A stretch of 64,000 bases of DNA from Chondrilla cf. caribensis (Eukaryota; Porifera; Demospongiae; Chondrillida; Chondrillidae): NCBI GenBank assembly GCA_964020155.1, contig OZ026556.1:2775001-2839000 (forward strand), given 5' to 3'. Within the stretch, counting starts at the first letter, position 1, and each line of letters starts with the position of its first letter. The translations under genes and the position numbers were made by a program. Below the pieces are notes generated by a model, which did not search any database, was not told the origin of the DNA, and was given only the letters and a program-made list of their open reading frames with translations. This document shows, piece by piece, positions 11,381-24,400 of the stretch.

Positions 11381-12519
11381 CTTTTGCCACTTCCTTTTGT
11401 GTGATTTTTTTGACCATGCTCTTTTGTTAGCTGTTTCCAAATTAGATGGATGTGCAATACTGAGCATATTAAGTTGTAGCATATACATCAACTAAAATGT
11501 ACACATACGTACATCCAATATCCTGTAAATCATCAACTGTTGTGTTCATTTGCTGTCTTGTAGTGGTTACAGACTGCTGGCATTTCCCACAGTGGCTGGT
11601 AACAACAATGGCAACAATGGGATACATAGTAAGTAATATCTATACTAAGTACATATATATATTGTACATTTGTACATATATATTTTGTATATATAGTACA
11701 TTTTAATTGTACATAATTGCTCTTTCATACTTTCAGCAATGAATTCCTGGATTTTCTTTTATTGTATATTTGCTCATTAGAATTAAATGATCGTTATGTG
11801 ATACATTTACAAATTCACTTTCAATTGTGTACCATGTACCTGATGATTTCTGTGAGCAAGTTCACTAAATTCCTTACACAGTACACACAAATTGCTGATT
11901 TACCTGATGCGGTATTATGCATGTATGAACTACTGTTAAATGTGCATGTATTATAGATTTAGTTCATCACCGAAATTGGGTTTTCCGTATATATTTTATT
12001 GACACATTTCTTCCTCAAGGTGTTGTTCACCCAAACCTTGTTTTGTCCTTGCAGTATTTGCACACCACAATCCACTGTATATGAACATTGTTTACAAGAG
12101 CCACAAACCTGCCTTCTAGTAGCACCTTTAGTACCTTTAAGTACTGTGTACAGGTCAAATTATACTAGTCTTACTATGAATATTATGTTAGTAATTGTAG
12201 ACAGGTACATACATACATACATAGGTGCATGCTATTTTAATGTAGTGTACCTTTGCTGCCTTTCACCACATTTGTTGGTAACAATTGCTTCGGAGAATGG
12301 TTGTCTTGTATCTTCATCTTGGTTATTTTGACCCTGGGCACTGCATGTGTGTTATGTATGAATCATTTGTATCTGTATTACAGCAGTGTTGTTTGTACTC
12401 ACATGATATATATGTACAGGTTAGTATCAACCAAGGTAGTGGTGGGTGGAGAGGATTGAGTGTGGATCAAGCGATGGGGAGGTAGTGGTGGGTTGATTAT
12501 CATAAGGTACAGGTATTGT
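11381..12519. other. Intergenic, AT-rich, nothing recognised
   Basis: Contains TACATA/ATATAT tracts near 11640-11700 and ATACATACATAC near 12205. Open frames on the plus strand are hydrophobic, low in complexity and unconvincing as genes. Confidence 0.5.
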
Positions 12520-13500
12520 CATAAATGAAAACAGGTAGATGCATATATAGACCCAAGTGAACACAGGTAGAGGCAGACAAAGCTGTCAAATGTAGAGTTG
12601 GGCACAAGTGAAAATCAGGGGAGACCTAGACACTGGAAGAAGTAGACAATGATGAACTGGTATAGGTAGGCTTAGTTGTACACAGCTATAGATTCAGAGG
12701 TACATAGACACTCGTCAAATAAGGCAGAGGTGGGGACACGTTATCACATGCACGTTAAAGTATGTATAGGTGTCAACAGTTAAAGGTAATAGGTAAAAAT
12801 GAACTCAGCTAGAGGGAGGCAATGGTGAACACAGTCATGTGGGTACAGGTTGACACAGTAGAGGTGAGGGCATATAGGCATGCATGAAACAGTCAGAGAG
12901 AGGAACAGGTAAACATATAGTAAAAGGTCAAGGGAGATACAGAAGTGAGTACAGTTGGAAGGGAAACACAGCTGTACAAAGTTAGAAACAGGTGTAGGTA
13001 AGCTGGAAGTACGGCTGAATACAGTTGGAAGTACAAACAGGTAAACACATGCACTGTCGGTTAGGAGGATGCACAGGTAAATACAGTGGCACACAGGAAA
13101 CTTTACACAGAAACATACTTCGATGAACATGGTTAGAATGAGCCACAGGTAAACACAGTTATATCGAGGAAGGCACATATGATCACAGTTAGAGGGAGGC
13201 GTAGGTAAACAGAGGGAGGTATTTTTGGTGAATACAGTTAGAGGGAGACTCAGGTGAACGATCTTAGAAGCACAAGTGAACACAGTTATAGGAAATTATT
13301 TTGGGTGAATACAGTTAGAGTGAGACTCAGGTGAACACTGTTACAAGTAGGCACAGGATAACACAGTTGGAGGGAGGCACAGGTAAGCACAGCAAAAATA
13401 GGGATGGAGATAAATACAGTTAGTGGAAGGCATATGTGGACACAGTAGCAGGAGATACAGGTAACTAACACAGAAAGTGACACTGGTAATGACGGTTACA
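12520..13500. repeat. Degenerate minisatellite
   Basis: Imperfect units built around ACACAGTTAGAGGGAGGCAC and AGGTAAACACAG recur irregularly for about 1 kb. Long minus-strand open frames (12780-13483) rich in VFT and LPL are a by-product of the repeat. It ends about 130 bp upstream of the BTAF1 start. Confidence 0.8.
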
Positions 13501-13535
13501 GGCCTAGGGAGACAGATAAAACTCGTTTTTGCTAC

Positions 13536-13635
13536 TCTGTGACGTATGACAGATATGGAGGGATATTCCCGTCACCTGTTAGTCACGTGAGTATCGCGTG
13601 CCTAATGTCGGCCTCGTACTACTGAAACGAAGACT
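13536..13635 (+). promoter_or_regulatory. Candidate BTAF1 promoter with CRE-half and E-box
   Basis: The 100 bases before the BTAF1 start codon hold TGACGTA (13540-13546, CRE/ATF-like) and GTCACGTGA (13582-13590, a palindromic CACGTG E-box of USF/TFE type). No TATA box. This is consistent with a housekeeping promoter, but assignment rests on motif and position only. Confidence 0.4.
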
Positions 13636-16600
13636 ATGGCAACAAGGTTCGTAGATTTATCCTTTTTTTGACTATTCGAATGCTTTCTTTAATCGACCCA
13701 AGTTATAATCCTCGAAAGAATGCTCTCGAGGAAAATGATTGCCTAGTTTTGTCTGTATTCAACTTCCGTTGCTTTGGGGGTACCGCGTATGGTGATATGC
13801 CTATAATCTGTGATAATGAAACGTCAGTATAGTATTTATGTTCTTCCTACATTAATGCTTAGTTGGTATATGTTTTATCTCAAACATGCATAGCATCAAG
13901 ACCATTATATGTTTGGTATACCTTGTATATGAAATTGTAAAATTATGCTCGTAATATAGGTTACTCGTGAGTGAATTAAACTGGTACTGATAATGGTACT
14001 GGTAAGTAAATATACAATGATACAGAAGGTTAAAATGACATGTTTATTGCCTCTAATTTTTTAATATTCATTTCTAAGTTTTATTCATGTTCATTGTAAC
14101 TTTTGTGTTCAATCTGTAATCTTGTCAATTCTGAAGATAGGATTTGCAAGAAGTTTATATTTTGTTATTTGTGTATGTATGTTGGTGCTGAATACTTACT
14201 GCATGTTGGCATGTAGGCTTGAAAGACTCTGGATGCTTCTTGATCAAGGGTCTTCGCCTGTCATAAGAAAGGCTGCTGCTGACCAGATTGGTGAAATTTT
14301 GCAATCACAGCCTACTGAACTTTGTAACCTTTTGCGTAAGGTAAAATGCATATTCTGTATATACATGTACACAATTGCATTATGTGCCCTGTGTTTATTG
14401 TCCAAGAAGTATTAAATTGTACATTATTGTATGCTGTAACTCTGAGGTGCCATGACTTTATCCTGTATGTGACAGTGAAGTCTTATTTTATTTGCATGAC
14501 ATTATATGTACCTAGGTCTCAAGATATCTTAGAAGCAAGAACTGGCATACACGCATAGCTGCTGGGCAAGCTGTAGAAGCAATGGCTAGAAATATGAAAT
14601 CATGGAATCCACCTTACAAAAAGAATGATAAATGTATGCAGTTAACCAAATATTGTATTGTTGAAGCTCGTAATTGTGTATCTTTCTTTCTTAAACAGTA
14701 CCTACGTACGTACATACGTACAATATGTGTACATACGTACATTTTTATTCTTTCATCAACAATAAAATATGATAGAACTTTGAAAACATTTGTGTTTATT
14801 CTATTCTGTTTTTGCATTTCAGGTACATATATGGGCTTGTTAACATAATAATACTAATAATATTATGATGATAAAATTCACTATGTTTATTTTATTTTAT
14901 TTTGCTGTAGATAGTGTAGTACAACAGCTTGCCTTAGATAGTATCAACTTGAGTACCTTGATGAAGAGTACTGAGTTATTATTGGCATCGTCAGGAGAGG
15001 AGTATACTCTATCTACAGCTGAGTGTGTGGAGGAAACTGATCAGAGTATGCCTATTGCTAAGCAATTGGGAATAGGGTTTGCATCAGAGAAGATGTCTAT
15101 CTCAGGTATGCTATCCCGATCAAGGATTGGTTATATTTGTGATGTGATTTGGACCTACTGCTATAGTTCTTTGAATAATCCCCGTTTTGGTGTAGGGGCA
15201 GTTCAGTATATGTATGGTCCTAAGTAGGTTTGATAATATCAGTGTATTGCACTGTTTGTATCTGCAAACTTAAGATGGTAGGGCTGGTCCAAGTGACTTG
15301 CTTAGGAATACTTTAAACTTCTGGCTCCTAAAATAGGCTGTCTGAATTGATTATTTCTTTTCAGAGAAAATAATAGTTTCTTAGTACTTGTCACCTATGT
15401 ACGTTAAATGTTTTTGAGTTGAGGCTACATGATAATAACATTGGGTGATGTGTGCATGTGCATGATGGCTGGATAGTTAAAGCTATTGGTTCTGATCCAA
15501 ATTCACCTTTGGTCAGTCAGCTCAGTCAGGTCAGTCAGGTCACCTTTATCAGCCATAATTGAATGCAGTGGGTGAATTGGTGCATGGCGTAATTGTGATT
15601 TATTGTTCCAAATACTGAGAACATATATCTGTAGCTACAAAAGTACGCCAAATAATCTGCAGAGCCTTCTAAATAAGCTCTAACCAGGCAAATTAAAAAT
15701 ATGTACCATTTGAAACAGTTTGTGAGTATGCACTTCCAAAGGCCATTAAGCAATGAAACTACATATGTAAGAAAAGGTGTTACCTAGCGCACTAGTGCTT
15801 CTGCCTATTACATATACGTATGTTGTACATCATTATAGATTATACAGCACATACGTACGTATGTGTTAGATTGTGTGTGCTGATTCATTTTTCTATTATC
15901 TATATCCTAAGGACATTTGTAGAAGGATCATTTCAACTTTCTACACAAACATCCAAAGTTAATTGAAAGGAATTCAGTTAACTTCAGTGATAATTTTCTC
16001 ACTCCAGATTCAGAACTATAATTAGTGATTAACATGACATACAATTTATTTCCTTTGCATGATTATTGCGTTAAATTTGAGTTGCTTGTCACATTGCATT
16101 TTAGTTACACAGTCTGAAATAGCAATGTGCCCTAAGAGAGGCCTTGAGCCATTGCTACCACCTGAAGTAATGCTATAATCGATGGAATATTTAACTGCAC
16201 TTTAGCTACTTTTATGTATGATTAAAATACGTATATTTTATACTGTGCATACGTTTGCTTGGATACACTTGTATTAACGTTTACATTACTTTTTGTCTCA
16301 TAGAACTAGGTGTACTGTTCAAGAATGATGACTTTCTCCATTCTTTCCAAGATAACAATCAGGTTGGTTAATATTCTTACAGTATCTAAAATATTTGATA
16401 TCATATTTTGTGTTACATATAGTACAATATACTGCACATGTTTTATACATTGTATGCTAATTAGTGAAAATTTCCATTATAACGCAGAAAATCTTGCTTT
16501 CTACTGTACACACCAACGTATATGCCTGGAGTTTAACTTCCACCTTACATGTGTCCTAAGCCTCTGTAATTTGTCCATTCCCCAAGGATGATTCAATAGG

Positions 16601-18450
16601 TACCTTGAATATTTTCCTGTCATATCAAGGTTTCTTTTATTGCGCCTAACTTCTAATCCTATGTGACCCTTATGATCCTAATGTTTAGATACTATTATGA
16701 AGACTGTACATATGTTGATATATATAGGCTGAAACAACTGAAAAGGAAGTAAGAATAGATCAGATGGTCACTTCAGACAAGGAGGAAAGGTAGTGTTTGG
16801 TTTGTGTGTACATTTGTAGGCGTAATTTACTCATTATAACACTTTTTACTTCTCAATCTAGTATAAACAGCTTAGCATATAGAAGTGTTTATTCTGTAAC
16901 CATTTTTTTGTAACTTGGAGGTATTCGGGGTTGAATAATACCTTGAACACAAACTACTTTCCCTAATTTCAAAGATATTGTGCAAGCATTATGCAGCATT
17001 TTCCAAAGTAATACCCATATAGGGCATTAATGACATCAATAAATCGTTCTATTTTGTTGTACTTGGTGCATTTAGTGAACCACCACTGAAGAGGGTTCGC
17101 GTATGTAATGAACTCAATTCAAAGCAAGATCCAAGTGCAAGTATATTTGTTGATGTAGGTTCATATGCGTGGATAATGCTGTGCTTCTAATTTGTATATT
17201 TACTGTGTTTTATATTTATTATAGCATCCTTTGCCATAAAAACTGCACTGCTATCTAACAATTTTATTATGTATAAAAATAACCATAGTGTCAAGTTTCT
17301 ATAAGCATTCAGCTAATGTAATTTTTTAATAATGACATCACAGGGTGTTATACAGAATAAGACATAGACACCCAAGTGCTTTTTATGTCATACTACTCTC
17401 TTATCCATGTCTTAACCACTAATAATGGATTTTTTCCCATCTGTCAATACCCATAATATTTTACTGTACCAAACTCAATTCTAAAATTGCATAAAAAGCA
17501 TGTGTGTACGTACATAAGTATGTGTATGCATGATGTCATGAATATATCTACCCCCAAGTTGAGGATGGGCAATGTACTCATTTTGTGTAAAACGTACCAC
17601 ATGTCCTCGAGTGAGTATAGCAAGAAGGCCTGTACAGAATCAAAACACATGCAGCTTTGCATTTGAAGAACCCAGAATATCGATTGGTAATGGGATATTG
17701 ATATTAATGCAGCCTTTATTGCTGGCAGTTGTAAAACCTTTTAAACAGCATTCAGCCTGACTCACTTGACTGACCTATGGTATGCTTGATTACGGTATGA
17801 TTCACCATCACTGACCCTAAGTACATATCTGTACATATTCCAATCAGAGGCTGAAGGAATTTCAATTTTTGATTATATACGTATACCTTGTATTGTTTTT
17901 AGGACTTCATTTGGCCATTCAGTGACTTTTGTAATTATATGTTGAAAGATCTTACAGATATGAGATGGGAGGTTAGCCCATGGTTGCATACTTGTGGTCT
18001 TGTTGAATTGCCATTGTGCTGTTTTCCTACGCAAACTAAGTGTGTGTAACTTGATGCATACTTGTGTTATGATAGGTAGATAGATCACAGGAAAGAATTT
18101 GTTCATACAACCTCTACAGCACACTTGCAATTAAGGTATTAGCAATGCAGCACCCTTTCCATTAAGTTATCAGACCTATTTTCGTGTCAGCTACGTACAA
18201 CATCAGCAACAGCAAACAATACAGCAATTAATAGTGCCATTCCATTACACAAGCTACTTTTATCCCTTCCAAACTGTATTAGGTGCACATCAGGTTTGTA
18301 AGGAACATGCCCAATTCGTATTGAAATTTGCTGTTTTATGCTGTGATCATATTTCTACAGTATAGACATGGAGCAGCTACTGCCTTACGCAGCATTGTGA
18401 AAGTTCATGGAAGATATGCAGGCGTGACTGCATTTACTCCTTTTGAATTA
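13636..18450 (+). CDS. BTAF1: BTAF1 exons 1-9: N-terminal HEAT block and linker
   Basis: Exon 1 codes only 11 nt (ATGGCAACAAG). Exons 2-3 give [16 protein letters not shown] and [17 protein letters not shown], the first HEAT repeats. Exons 4-7 code the poorly conserved charged linker, including KQLGIGF and a KRVRV basic patch equivalent to the region after EEKRRK in human BTAF1. Exon 8 gives [17 protein letters not shown] and exon 9 [17 protein letters not shown], matching the WPLESFCEEL and VRHGAGTGLREILKAHG parts of the human protein. Exon 9 is followed by the largest intron (18451-24624), filled with retroelements. Confidence 0.93.
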
Positions 18451-21400
18451 GTGAGTTTGATAAATACTTGTTTCTTCACCATACAGTTGTATAGCCATAA
18501 TTGCAAAATAATTGGCTGTGTAAATTCTTCTACTGTATGTGTATTGTTTTAATACAGTGGAAGGTCATGAGCCTCTTCAATTGTGTGCACACTAAGGATT
18601 GGAATGAAGTGTTAATTAACATCAGTCACGGTGTATTATAAGATGCTATTTCTTGAAAAGTATACAAAAAGCTGTCAACTAAAGAAGTAATATTGCCACT
18701 AATACTGAGTGTACATGATGTTAACTAATTCTGTTCCATGGGTTTTCTGTAAGTAACAGACTCTGATTATTATTGCCCATGCAATTGAGGGGCCAAATGA
18801 TAAGTCTATTGAGACAATATGATGTTTCTGTGGATGCAAATCGTTTATTGATCATCTGGGAATGGGGCAGGTCCATATAATTAAGCTGAATGACAATCAT
18901 TCGCATCCATTCCACTTTTCCATTCCTTCTGCCAACAGATATTCAAATGTCAGTAAAATATATACGTAGGTTCCTTGAAGCAGCTAAACAGCCAGTATAA
19001 ACATTTTTATATCCCAGTTTTTTTAAATTAAGTCGTCAAAAAGTAAGGGTAGTCGATTCTTTATTGGGACATTGAAATGGGCAGCCATTCTGAGCTTCGT
19101 TTTCAGTACCATTTGTAATTATGTCAGTATACATTTGTGACATCACTAGGCTACTTATGTCTGTAGTAAAGTTTTCTGCACTTGGTGCACATCTAGTAGG
19201 AGTTCTTTGTGAGCATCCGTAGCTATAGGTATGTACATGGCTGCTTTGAGATATCAATATTGGAAGGTGATATACATTATGGTCATACATACCTCTAAAA
19301 AAGTATTGAGGGTAAAAAGTGGAGATATGCATATACAGTTTCAATTCAAGTCCAAGACATAATTGAAATCCACAAAATGAAGTTCAGTAAATATTAGAAG
19401 TGTAATCCTTTAAGAAGGGTACACAGAGAATGGATCCTTTGTATGCGATACCAAGAGAGAAGTCTGAGATATTCCATAAGTAGCCTTTTCCCGTGTTTCT
19501 TTCCTGAAGTTGATTTATAATATTATACTTATGTATTTATATTTATTATTTATTATTATTTGGATGGACGAAGATGGCCGATGTCTGATTTTCTTGAGTT
19601 TGAACTAATGCTGCTAATCGTTGTCTAATCTACATAGATCTTTATGCAATGGTTCTGAGCCTTCTCGTGAAGGTTTTGGAGATTTTCTTTGGACTGTTAG
19701 TAGTTCTCTGTCCCTTTAAATCGACTCCTGTCTTTGATATCCCGCAAACTGTTGATCTTAACGATGAGTTGTTCTAGTGCTACCAGTGGTACATGCTTGG
19801 TATGTTGGCAGGATATGCCTATTAGAATGGATGGAAATATCAGGATACATGGCTCTTTTTATCTAGATGTCCTGGGTTGGGTGAGTTGCCAGCTGATCAA
19901 CCATCTGGTGATGACTCTTCTCAACAATCTCAGCAACACCCTAGGGATTTCTCTGCTGAAACTAAGATCTCCACCGCCCTGAAAGAGTGTGAGAACAAAG
20001 GATACATCACCAGCAAGGAGCACCTTTCCCTGGCCCATCAATTCTTGGCACCCCCCCAAATCTACGGATTACCAAAAATACACAAAGAAGGGATACCCCT
20101 CCGACCGATCGTAGCAGCCATAGAGTCACCAACTCACAAACTAGCAAAAGAGTTAGCCAGGATCCTATCTCCACTAGCTGGCAAAAGTCCCTCTCATGTG
20201 AGGAACTCCGCTGATTTCACGAACCAGATCCACCATATCCCCTTTCAGGAGACTGACATCATGGCTAGCTTTGACGTAGTCAGTCTGTTTACAAGAATAC
20301 CAGTGGATGAGGCTCTCCATGTCATCTCCCAACGACTACAGCAGGACGGCACCTTGAAGGATAGAACAAGCATCCCCATCCCTGACCTCTGCGCCCTAGT
20401 GGAACTTTGTCTGAAGTCAACCTACTTTCAGTTTGGTGAGTCCTTCTATGAGCAGGTAGAAGGGGCAGCAATGGGCTCCCCCCTCTCACCTATTGTAGCC
20501 AACGTCTTCATGGAGGACTTTGAGACACGTGCTCTGGACACCTCTCCCAAGAAACCTAAGATGTGGCACAGGTATGTTGATGATGTCTTTGTCATCTGGC
20601 CCCATGGAGATCAACTGCTAGAAGAATTCCACCAACATCTCAACAGGCAGAATCCATCCATCCAGTTCACAGTGGAGAGAGAGGCAGAGGGCAAAATTGC
20701 CTTCCTAGACGTACAACTGAAGAAAGTAAGGACAAAGATCCACACCTCAGTTTTCCGAAAAAAGGAACACACACGGATCGATACCTCAACTTTGATTCCA
20801 ACCACCCAGCCAAGACCAAAAGAGGCATCATCCAGTGTCTGAAAACAGGGCAGAGAAAGTCTGTGATGACAGCACACGATGGCAGGAGATCAACCACCTG
20901 CAACGGGTGTTCAAGGCCAATGGTTACCCTAACGCTGTAGTGAAGAGGAACCTCAAACCTAGACCCAGACCTACATCCACCACTGAGCCCCCAACTGATG
21001 AGACACCACCAAAACTCTTCCTCCCTTACATCTCCGGCATAAGTGAGAGAATTGATAGAATATGCCGTCCACTGGGAATTGAGAAGTTTATGAAGTTTCT
21101 TGCAGAGACTGTGACAGTGTCTACATTGGTGAAACCAGCAGAACCTTGGAGAAACGCCTTAGTGAACACAAGAATGCAGTGAAGAAGTAGGACACCAACA
21201 ATGGCATTGCAGTCCACGCCTGGAACCTCCAACATCAAGTAGACTGGGAAGCTGCTAAAACAAGAGCAACAGAGGAGCATTACTGGAAGAGAAGAGTATT
21301 GGAAGCACTACACATCCACCAACAGCAGCAATCCTCCAATCTAGACTGTGGATTAGCCATCAATCCCTTCTGGCTACCTTTATTAGACAAACTCACTGAC

Positions 21401-24400
21401 TCCCGACAACGTTAATTTTAATTTTAATTTTATTCATACATATTTATTTTATCATTCTGACATCATTACATCCTTTCCTGCCTCACACCTGTCACCCTCT
21501 TAGTATTTAATGAGTTCGCATGCTAAGTTTTGTATACAGCTGAAGAAGATCTACGGATCGAAACGTCCCGTGTTTTATTTATTGAATTATTGGCTGTGAT
21601 TACGCTCAACAACTCTCGTTACTCATGGATACTCACACAGCAATGAATCCCTATCATATCATTTCTCTGCTGTTAGCGTACCGGCTACCATCGTATCCAC
21701 GATCTACCCTGGATGGAAAGAGGTTAAATTTCTTAGAAGAGTGTTCATCCCACACTGTAGGTCACCGCAACTAATTATAAACAATGTAACCAGAGAAAAC
21801 AACGTCGAGGCTTGGGATCGCCTTTTCATCTTCAGTCGGAGGAGGTTACATGCATCAACTTCAGGAGGGCATAGCCATAACCTAGACAGTTCGGCCATAA
21901 AAGCTGTTAATGAGGAGATAGTCCCTCAACAAGCTTCTTCTCTAACATTTAAACCCGTAAAGGACCCCTTGAAAAATTTGTCTACCCTTGTAGCTTCCAA
22001 ACTGGAAGAGGGGGACTTCAAAGGAGCTGTGAGGATAGCTGGCAGCGATGAGTCTTTTGCCCCAATCAATGAGGTTACTATCAACCTTCTCAAACAAAAC
22101 ATCCACCACCACACCCTCATTCAGCCAAGCCTCCACAACCACACTCCTGCAATTCAATCGAGATCTCCACTTCTGAGGTTGTAAGATCAATTCAGTCCTT
22201 TCCAGCTGGGTCAGCAGGGCCCCTGATGGTCTTAGGCCACAACGCCTTAAAGACCTTATCTCAAGCAGGACTGGAGACGGATCAGGTCCACTGCTAGAAT
22301 CTCTGACTAGCTTTATCAACTTTGTTATCAATGGGGAGGTCTTGGACACAGCTATACCTTATTTCTTCAGAGCATCTTTGGTGGTCCTCAGCAAGCCTGA
22401 TGGTGGTGTCAGACCAATTGCCGTTGGCTGTATCTTACAGCGGCTTGTTGCTAAGTGTATTAGCTGTGCCATCCATGAAGCTATGAGTGACTTGTTGGCT
22501 CCTCTCCAACTGGGCTATGGAGGTGCAGAAGCAGCAGTCCATGCCACACGTATCTACCTTACTATTATGTCATCTGATCACCTTTTGTTGAAGGTAGAAT
22601 TCACCAATGCTTTCAACAGTATCAGAAGAGACAAGATGCTCCAAGCATGCTTTGAGCATGCCACAAAATCTACCTGTTGGTCCATTGGTTGGTCCATAGG
22701 CATAGAGCTCTGGTTGGTCCAACATACCAGAGCTCTATGCCTATGTCTTCTCATGTTACTCCTCACCATCTACCCTTCTCTTCCATAAGACCACCCTACA
22801 ATCTGACATTTTGCAAATATCTGCAAAAATTGACGCAGCATAGTTGCCCATTTAAGTGTCCCCAATGACTGATCGATGAATCCTCTTCGACAACCAAAAT
22901 AGACAGATTTGATTCATAGAAAATTTGGTAATTGTCGTTTTAGATCGTTTCGAGGTACCTATCACAAGACTGCTAGGATTTTCGACAACAAGAGGGATCG
23001 AAAAGTAAGTGCTCTTTGAACAGATGGTGTGTTACACACCAGAAACGGACATCCATGTTTGCCACACAGTTGCATGCTACAATTGTGCCCTGTTCCCAGA
23101 GATGGAATGATTCGCTACCACGAGATGAGACCATCGAACGATTTGCATCCAAAGGAAGTCAAAATGAGCCTAAAATGAACATATCAAGGTGATATTGAGG
23201 TCCCCAAGCAATTAAGTGTTTGAGTAGGAACTTCTGACTCCATTACAGCCCAGAAGCAATACATATGTCAGGATCATAAAACCTTGCTAACACTCAGAAT
23301 AGAGCGTGTTCAATGGGCATGGTTTAGCATTTATAATATTATGGTGTGAGTAAAGATGGTCCATTTCGAAACGCAAAGAATTAGAAATTGGGCTCAAGCA
23401 CAATGGCTTTAATGAACATAATAATTTCAGCAAAAGTTCTTATATAGCTTAGAAAGACACCCAAGTAATATTATTTGAAAGACACCCAAGTAATTTGAGT
23501 GTGAGGGGCGGCACCCCACGATTTTTTGAACTCATGGGACTTGTTTAAATTCATATTTCTTAACGATATGAGTTGTTGGACTGTTGTTGAACACGTCTAT
23601 GGTATTATCACACTGATAATCAACAGTTCTTTTCACAAATTATTCAACTGTACAACGTTTCACCCATCACGGGCTTCATCAGGTACAAAAATGATCTACA
23701 CTATAAGAAACATTAGTTATTGGCTAAAGCTAATGGCCAATCTATTGGTCACACGAAGTGGCCAATAGATTGGCAGATGACAGTTCACTTTATATCCCTA
23801 ATAAGGGAGTCCCACACTGGACTCAGTGGGTACCCTGAGTCCAGGTTGTAGGTCCTGTGTCTTCTGATGTGGATGCCTTCTTTAATCTTCCTTTCCTTCC
23901 ACCTCTTTTCCCTGTCAATCACTTTTGACCTGTCCCAGTTTATTCTGTGGTTCAACACATCTGAGTGCACAGCATTTGCATTCTTGGTGTCCATCTGGTT
24001 CACAGCCCGTTTGTGTTCTGTAATTCTTGTCTTCAATGGTCTTCCCGTTTCTCCGATGTAAACTTCACTGCAATCCCCGCATGGTATCCTATATACAATT
24101 CCCTTGTCTTTATTCTTCTGTGGATCTTTCACTCGCGTCAAGATGCTCCTCAGAGTGTTGTGCTGCTGGAAAACTGGGTATAATCCAAACTTCTGGCAGA
24201 TCTTCCCTACTTTCTCAGAGGTCCCTTTGACATAGGGCAAGAAGCAAGGTGTATTTCTTCTGGGCTGTACTGCAGTTCTCTCCTCTTCGTCTAGTCCCCT
24301 CTCTTCTTCTGTAGTGGGCTTGTTCCTCAGTTTGGTCATTGGCCATTAGCTTTAGCCAATAACTAATGTTTCTTATAGTGTAGATCATTTTTGTACCTGA

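Noticed and set aside
12780..13483. Long minus-strand open frames (167 and 65 codons)
   Set aside because: They read through a degenerate minisatellite; composition is repetitive and no domain is visible.
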